The translations under genes and the position numbers were made by a program. The notes under the pieces are model-generated. The model had not been told where the DNA came from. It saw only the letters and a program-made list of their open reading frames with translations, and did not search any database. A stretch of 64,000 nt of DNA from SIG603 sp963589785 (GTDB lineage Bacteria; Bacillota; Clostridia; Oscillospirales; Acutalibacteraceae). Location of the stretch: positions 1 to 64,000 of the forward strand of contig CAVAMJ010000001.1 of assembly GCA_963589785.1 (NCBI GenBank), in the 5' to 3' direction. Below are positions 59,233 to 64,000 of this stretch, in pieces; the first letter of the stretch is position 1; every line of letters begins with the position of its first letter.

Positions 59233-61452
59233 TTATCCCTCCGCCTGTGTCGATTCTGTCGATTCTTCAGAAACGCTCTCAGCTGATTCCTCTGAAGCAC
59301 TTTCCGCAGATTCTTCGGATTCGACACTCTCTTGGGTCACGCTGTCATCATCGACAAGAATATCCGTACCGTCAGAAACCGATACATCATTCATATTAAC
59401 CGTCGCAGAAGATGAATCCTGAGTGATTGCATTGCCGTCTGAGTCAACGCACTTCACGCCGTCCTGAACATTGTCGCCGTACGGGAACGCAACCCAGTCA
59501 CTAATCGTGAGGTTGTTTGATGTAATCTCAAGGTATGCGTCCGCGAGGATTTTGCCCGTTTCGACATAGGTCTTCTTCAGACGACCGTCAACAGACTTAT
59601 AAACATAAGTGCCGCCGTTGTCGGTTCTGCAATACATCTTAGAGATATAAATACCGTCTGAAGTTCCGTCGCTTGAGCTTGTGTTAAATCTGAGGCTGAG
59701 ATATGCTCCCTCGCTGAGTTCGTCGCCGCCTTCAAGAAGTCCGACAAACTGATAATTTGACTTAGCTTGAGAGTGATCTACGAAGTAAGAATTATCTGAT
59801 GTTGAATCTACCGGGAACTCAGATATTGAAAGCACCTTGCCCTCATACGAATTGCCTGTATCCCATGAGCCGACCGTGAAGCTGTCGCCTACATTGATTG
59901 TTCCAAGCTGATCCTCGGTGATTGTGCCCTTTACATATGTTCCCTGAGCACCGGAGACTGTCATGATCGGCTTGCCCTCTTCTGTTGCGGCTTCCGCTGC
60001 AAGAACATTCTTAACAACACCGTTGACTTCACTCAAAACGGTAGCGTTGTCAAGTGCAAGCTTAGCCTTTTCGTAAGCAATTTTATCAGTCTTAAGCTGA
60101 AGCTCGGCAGTTGAAAGCTCGTCCTCAGCATCGGAAATAGCCTGCTTCAATTCGCTTGCGGTATATGTAATCTCTGTGGAAACAGTTCCGCCGTAATAAA
60201 CGAAGTCATCTACACCGATTTCGTCTTCGATCTCTGTGTCGCTCGACTCATCTTCTCCGTCACTGTCAGGAATATCGATTGTGTAGAATCCTGTCTCGTC
60301 ATTTACACCATCAAACTTCCAAGCCTTGATAAGCTCGCCGTTCTCGTTATCGCCTAAGCGAAGCTCGAATACTGCGCAGAAAGGCTGATCGTAGCTTACA
60401 GCGTTGCCGTCACGGGTTGTGTACATCTGTGTGGTCGATGAGCTCTCGCTTGATGCTTCACTTGAAGCCTCGCTCGATGCCGCTGAGTTATCCTCAACTG
60501 TTGTCAGCGGAATAATCTTCGGGAAAAGTCCCGAAATGAAGTTCATTGCCCTTGCTCCGATTGATGCTGTCTCTGTGGAAGTATCGGGAGAAGGAAGCTC
60601 TGTCGGTTCGACTGTAGGTTCTACTGTAGGTTCTACTGTCGGCTCAACTGTCGGCTCGGCAGTAGGTTCTGCTGTCGGTTCTGCTGTAGGCTCTGTCGTC
60701 GGAGCGGCAGTCGGATCAGGCTCGACTGTCGGGTCTGTTGTCGGCTCTGCCGTTGGTGAAGCTGTCGGTGTCGGAGTTGCAGTCGGTGTCGGTGTAGCCG
60801 TAGCCGCAGGGACAAATCCGTAAATCTTAGCGATGAACTCCTTTCTTATCACGCAGTCCTCTGTGATAAGGTAGCGGTAAGGATCATCTACCGTACCTGT
60901 GCCCGCATACGGAACAGCGTCAAGCGTAACCTTAGAATAAAGATTAGCGTGGCTGTCAGGAAGCGGAGTAGCTGTCGGTTCCGGCTCAGGAGTGACATCA
61001 TCGATATATCCGCCACCGCCGCTGTTGTCGCTGACAGGTGTGGTATTCTTTAATTTTTCGAGAGCTTCTTTCTTTTTGTTGACGGCAATCTCGTCCTTCT
61101 GAACAGTAAGCTTTGCCGACTGCTCCTGAAGCTCAAGCAAGGTCTTGTCATAAGAGATAAGCTTGTCGCCTATCTTGACCTTGTCGCCCTCTTTGACATA
61201 AATCTCAGAGATATTCTTTGATGAATCGGCATAGACCGACTGTGTGTATTCCGTAGAAACAGTCACATAGGATGACGAGCTGTCTACCCACATGCTTGGG
61301 TCAGTTGAAATCTCGTTTACCGACTTTACCGTTGCAGACAGGCTGTTTGTGCGGTTTTTCTTAACAACGGCTAAAGCACCGCCGATAATACCGACTACAA
61401 TAGCGCAAGCCACAACGCCTACGATTATATTTTTAAGTGTTTTTTTATTCAT
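59233..61452 (-). CDS. Large membrane-fusion (adaptor) protein with inserted domain
   Basis: This 739-residue HlyD/MacA-like adaptor has a membrane anchor (about 8-30), split lipoyl/barrel parts (about 65-100 and 472-560), and coiled-coil arms (about 103-137 and 428-470). The arms are separated by a 290-residue insertion. That insertion holds a possible globular domain split by an 80-residue Pro-Thr-Glu repeat (214-293). Ser/Glu-rich tail repeats end the protein. The ATG at 61452 has GGAGGAG upstream and overlaps the ATPase gene by eight bases; the longer frame upstream is a shadow of it. It should couple the permease to the wall side. Confidence 0.85.
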   Translation of the reverse strand: MNKKTLKNIIVGVVACAIVVGIIGGALAVVKKNRTNSLSATVKSVNEISTDPSMWVDSSSSYVTVSTEYTQSVYADSSKNISEIYVKEGDKVKIGDKLISYDKTLLELQEQSAKLTVQKDEIAVNKKKEALEKLKNTTPVSDNSGGGGYIDDVTPEPEPTATPLPDSHANLYSKVTLDAVPYAGTGTVDDPYRYLITEDCVIRKEFIAKIYGFVPAATATPTPTATPTPTASPTAEPTTDPTVEPDPTAAPTTEPTAEPTAEPTAEPTVEPTVEPTVEPTVEPTELPSPDTSTETASIGARAMNFISGLFPKIIPLTTVEDNSAASSEASSEASSESSSTTQMYTTRDGNAVSYDQPFCAVFELRLGDNENGELIKAWKFDGVNDETGFYTIDIPDSDGEDESSDTEIEDEIGVDDFVYYGGTVSTEITYTASELKQAISDAEDELSTAELQLKTDKIAYEKAKLALDNATVLSEVNGVVKNVLAAEAATEEGKPIMTVSGAQGTYVKGTITEDQLGTINVGDSFTVGSWDTGNSYEGKVLSISEFPVDSTSDNSYFVDHSQAKSNYQFVGLLEGGDELSEGAYLSLRFNTSSSDGTSDGIYISKMYCRTDNGGTYVYKSVDGRLKKTYVETGKILADAYLEITSNNLTISDWVAFPYGDNVQDGVKCVDSDGNAITQDSSSATVNMNDVSVSDGTDILVDDDSVTQESVESEESAESASEESAESVSEESTESTQAEG
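60574..60813 (-). repeat. 12-base coding repeat (T-x-E-P units)
   Basis: This low-complexity stretch inside the large adaptor encodes many TAEP, TVEP and TATP-type units, an extended Pro-rich linker. Repeat number may vary between strains through slippage. Confidence 0.85.
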
Positions 61453-62179
61453 CGTGCTCCTCCGAATCTGCAGAAGCTTCGTTTTGACGGCGGAGAACCT
61501 CGTCAATTTCATCGTTGTCGTAAATTCTTCCGTCAAGGATGTGCTTGATTGTCTTTGCGTGCTCTGCGACATGGCGGTCATGAGTGATCATGATAATTGT
61601 AACGCCGTCGTCATTGAGCATCTTGAAAAGCTCCATAACCTGTCTGCCGCTCTTCTGGTCGAGTGCGCCGGTCGGCTCATCGGCAAGAAGAATGTCAGGC
61701 TTATTTACAATCGCACGGGCAATCGCAACTCTCTGGCACTGACCACCTGAGAGCTGAGCCGATGTGAAGCTTACTCTTTCGCCAAGACCGACCTTCTCGA
61801 GTGCCGCCCTTGCGATTTCTCTTCTTTCCTTCGGCTTAATTCCCGCATAAAGAAGCGGAAGCGCTACGTTATCAAGCGCACTCTGCTTAGGAAGAAGGTT
61901 AAAACTCTGGAAAACGAAACCTATGCTGTTCAGTCGCACGTCCGAAAGTGCGTTGTCTCCGAGAGTATTAATCTCGTGACCGGCAAGGTTATATGTTCCG
62001 CTGGTTGCCTTATCAAGGCAGCCGATTATATTCATGAGCGTTGTCTTACCTGAACCCGAAGGACCCATGATAGCAAGATAATCGCCCTTTTCAACGGAAA
62101 GATTTATGTCCTTAAGAACAGGAACCTCCATCTTTCCCTGAATGTAGGTTTTATAAATGCTCTTAAGCTCCAGTATCAT
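61445..62179 (-). CDS. MacB/LolD-type ABC transporter ATPase
   Basis: This 244-residue ATPase of the exporter has Walker A GPSGSGKTT, Q-loop FQSFNLLP, signature LSGGQCQRVAIARA, Walker B ILLADEPTGALD and the His switch ITHD. The LSGGQ-Cys-QR variation is minor. The start ATG at 62179 overlaps the first adaptor's stop as ATGA, and the end overlaps the second adaptor by eight bases, so the operon is translationally coupled. A charged C-terminal tail (about 228-244) is a small extension. Confidence 0.96.
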   Translation of the reverse strand: MILELKSIYKTYIQGKMEVPVLKDINLSVEKGDYLAIMGPSGSGKTTLMNIIGCLDKATSGTYNLAGHEINTLGDNALSDVRLNSIGFVFQSFNLLPKQSALDNVALPLLYAGIKPKERREIARAALEKVGLGERVSFTSAQLSGGQCQRVAIARAIVNKPDILLADEPTGALDQKSGRQVMELFKMLNDDGVTIIMITHDRHVAEHAKTIKHILDGRIYDNDEIDEVLRRQNEASADSEEHDE

Positions 62180-63480
62180 CCGACTACCTCATCACCTGTT
62201 ACATTCGTCTCATCTACAAGACCGTCCTCATCAAGAGTGGTGTCGTCAGTCGTATCTGTTGTTGTATCGGATACCGACTTTGAGTAATCTGTTGTAGTTC
62301 CCATGCCCTCGGTGTAAACATCCATTGGGAATGCTAAATAATCTGTTTCCTTAAGACCTGATTTAATCTCGTACATATCGCTGCTCTCGTCATAATCGCC
62401 AAGCTCGACTGTAACCTTGTTGAGTGTGCCGTTATCAGACTCAGAAGCCCAAACATACGGATTTCCCTCATCATCATAGCCGAGATAGTAAGAATAAAGC
62501 CAAATGCCCTCCTTCTTCTCGCTTGATGCATCTGTGTTCTGCTCAACAAAAACATGCTGACCGAGAACCAAGCCGTCCATGCTCTCGAGTTCTGCGTAGA
62601 ATGTGTACTTTGAAGTGCCGGTTCCTGTGTTTGTGCTGTACATGCTCTGCTGGCTGTCAGAGTCACTTGAATCTGCCTGATTAGAAATAGACTTGATTGT
62701 AGCTGTCCAAGTCTGGGTTTCATCGGCTCTTGAACGAATTGTGACTGTCTCGCCCTCTGCAAGCAAGCCTCTGTTATACTCGGAAACAGTACCCTTTACA
62801 CGGTAGTTGCCGAGTGCGAGAATTGTGATATAAGCGGAGCTTGTGCCGCTTGTAGTGTCATCTGATGATGAGTTTGAGGCAGAAGAAGTCGCAACCGACT
62901 TGATGATACCGTCAATTTCGCTTGTGACAACAGTATTCTGAAGAGACTTCTCAATCTTATCGACACTGTTCTGCTTGTCGATTCTCTCATACTCCTGAGT
63001 CTTGATGTCGATTTCAGTCTGCTGAATATTGATTGTTGCATCAAGAATATCATCCTGAGATGTAGCCTTGTTCTTCTGGTCGGTGTAGCTTTCAAGCTGC
63101 TTCTTAAGCTGGGTGATTTTCTGGTCGATATTCTCAACCTCAAGCTTAGCCTGATCAAGCTGAATCTGAATGTCGTCAACGTCATACTCGAAGAGCTTGT
63201 CGCCCGCCTTAACCTCATCACCCTCAGCAACATAGGTCTTAGCAATCTTCTTGTCGTCGTCCTTCTTAACTTTGACCTCTTTCTGAGGCTCAACCACACC
63301 GGTAAGCTTAGCGTTGCTGTCAAGTGATCCGCCCGTCATGATGTCGCTGATGCTCGTGACATAAGCCTTGTTAGAATCGCTTGTTACACCTGCGCGTGAA
63401 AGAAAATATCTAATTGTGAATCCGCCCGCAGCCAAAACAACCGCAGCAATCACAACTATTGCAATTATTCTCTTTTTCAT
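62176..63480 (-). CDS. HlyD/MacA-type adaptor protein
   Basis: This 434-residue first adaptor of the operon has an N-terminal anchor (about 5-27), lipoyl halves (ETYVAEGDEVKAGDKLFEYD region near 80-105 and VVTSEIDGIIKSVATSS near 185-200) and a continuous coiled-coil hairpin (about 105-175; QLDQAKLEVENIDQKITQLKKQLESY). A barrel-type domain (about 215-330) and an Asp/Thr-rich tail follow. AAAGGCGG precedes the ATG. A Gram-positive has no outer membrane channel, so it probably assists the permease in the wall zone. Having two unlike adaptors is notable. Confidence 0.9.
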   Translation of the reverse strand: MKKRIIAIVVIAAVVLAAGGFTIRYFLSRAGVTSDSNKAYVTSISDIMTGGSLDSNAKLTGVVEPQKEVKVKKDDDKKIAKTYVAEGDEVKAGDKLFEYDVDDIQIQLDQAKLEVENIDQKITQLKKQLESYTDQKNKATSQDDILDATINIQQTEIDIKTQEYERIDKQNSVDKIEKSLQNTVVTSEIDGIIKSVATSSASNSSSDDTTSGTSSAYITILALGNYRVKGTVSEYNRGLLAEGETVTIRSRADETQTWTATIKSISNQADSSDSDSQQSMYSTNTGTGTSKYTFYAELESMDGLVLGQHVFVEQNTDASSEKKEGIWLYSYYLGYDDEGNPYVWASESDNGTLNKVTVELGDYDESSDMYEIKSGLKETDYLAFPMDVYTEGMGTTTDYSKSVSDTTTDTTDDTTLDEDGLVDETNVTGDEVVG

Positions 63481-63706
63481 TTTAAACCGCCTTTCGATAG
63501 GTATTTATTATATTTTTTACAGCATCATTCGGATTTGATGATGTATACCTCTACAAACTAAGATTTTATCATATAAAGCTCAAAAAATAAACTTCTTTTG
63601 AAATAAATGTGATTATTTTTATCTATTTTATGCCGTTAATATGAACTTCAAGTGAAAAACTAAAGCTATATTCTATTTTTGCAAGTATTTTACTCCTTTG
63701 TTTCAC

Positions 63707-63735
63707 TTGATTAACATGATTGTATTGAATATAAT
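63707..63735 (+). promoter_or_regulatory. Promoter of the HAD phosphatase gene
   Basis: TTGATT (63707-63712) and TATAAT (63730-63735) are 17 bases apart, 54 bases before the start codon. The rest of the 308-base gap from 63481 shows a CATCAT/ATGATG hairpin near 63520-63542 and no gene. Confidence 0.7.
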
Positions 63736-63788
63736 CTAAGTGCGGTTGTCCCAAATCCGCTTTAAATCTAAGCAAAACGGAGAGAAAA

Positions 63789-64000
63789 ATGAAAAAATAT
63801 ATACTTTTTGATCTTGACGGAACTCTCACCGACCCGGGTGTCGGAATAACAAACAGCGTAGCTTACGCACTCGATCACTACAAAATCACCGACTACAAAA
63901 AAGAAGATCTCTTTAAATTTATCGGCCCGCCGCTCAAGGACTCTTTCATGACCTTTTACGATTTTCCCGAAAAACAGGCGATAGAAGCGATAGATGTTTA
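63789..64000 (+). CDS. HAD-family hydrolase, phosphoglycolate phosphatase-like (partial)
   Basis: The 3' end is cut by the window edge; 70 complete codons are present. The start MKKYILFDLDGTLTDPGVGITNSV carries HAD motif I, with nucleophile Asp8 and acid Asp10. The FKFIGPPLKDSFMTFY cap segment is like the GPH/PGP subfamily that hydrolyses phosphoglycolate or nucleoside monophosphates. Motifs II-IV lie outside. CGGAGAG precedes the ATG. It is transcribed divergently from the exporter operon. Confidence 0.85.
   Translation, partial: MKKYILFDLDGTLTDPGVGITNSVAYALDHYKITDYKKEDLFKFIGPPLKDSFMTFYDFPEKQAIEAIDV

Noticed and set aside
60574..60813. Possible CRISPR-like array
   Set aside because: The repeats are 12 bases, contiguous and in frame with a protein, with no spacers.
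60404..60823. A 139-codon plus-strand frame of Gly-Ser-Val repeats
   Set aside because: It is the reverse reading of the Pro-Thr-Glu repeat in the adaptor gene, with no ribosome site or domain.
61453..61581. N-terminal extension of the large adaptor
   Set aside because: It lies wholly within the ATPase gene in another frame. The ATG at 61452 has a strong GGAGGAG site and begins the membrane anchor.

Overview
The window is a chromosomal segment of a Gram-positive, moderate-GC Clostridia-type bacterium, most like a gut Ruminococcus/Oscillospiraceae. The evidence is the T-box on valS, an L10 leader, AGGAGG-type ribosome binding sites with frequent TTG/GTG starts, LPxTG surface proteins with sortases, a dockerin protein, several lipoproteins and consensus TTGACA-17-TATAAT promoters. 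No prophage, IS element, CRISPR array or rRNA was seen. The species assignment is inference.

Layout. 0-15 kb: homoserine O-acetyltransferase (metA), a GNAT enzyme, a lipoprotein, folC, valS under a T-box with a likely GUC specifier, two secreted SH3-domain wall enzymes (deacetylase and NlpC/P60), nagB, an EamA transporter, a MATE pump and a D-2-hydroxyacid dehydrogenase. 15-25.5 kb: a complete sortase pilus locus read leftward. It runs coiled-coil protein, signal peptidase, 1508-residue LPDTG adhesin, LPSTG backbone pilin, class C sortase, IPQTG minor pilin, second sortase, then a LytTR-PAS regulator. It has a clear promoter flanked by two inverted repeats.

26-33 kb: DUF554, then a tightly packed leftward operon. 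It starts with a lipoprotein barnase-type ribonuclease, followed one base later by a barstar domain fused to a VOC domain, then a DUF5662 protein, a TrmH/SpoU methyltransferase and an esterase. This is the most unusual locus in the window. After it come DAHP synthase and metY (which partners metA in the acetyl-homoserine route). 33-46 kb: glyS, a short promoter-terminator unit that may encode a 29-residue hydrophobic peptide, pyrBI, the nnrE-nnrD fusion, tRNA-Pro, PAP2, a DUF975 fusion, a GDSL lipoprotein, argF with a likely ARG box, and a GH43/transglutaminase-like pair.

46-50 kb: the rpmG-secE-nusG-rplK-rplA-rplJ-rplL block with its L10 leader and promoter. 50-64 kb: an unrecognised basic protein, an exported trigger-factor-like foldase lipoprotein, tRNA-Leu, a dockerin protein, a ROK regulator, a second MATE pump with 65-bp tandem repeats in its 5' region, fba, a MacB-type ABC exporter with two different adaptor proteins, and a HAD phosphatase cut by the window end.

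Domain calls come from motif reading and hand alignment. No searches were run.
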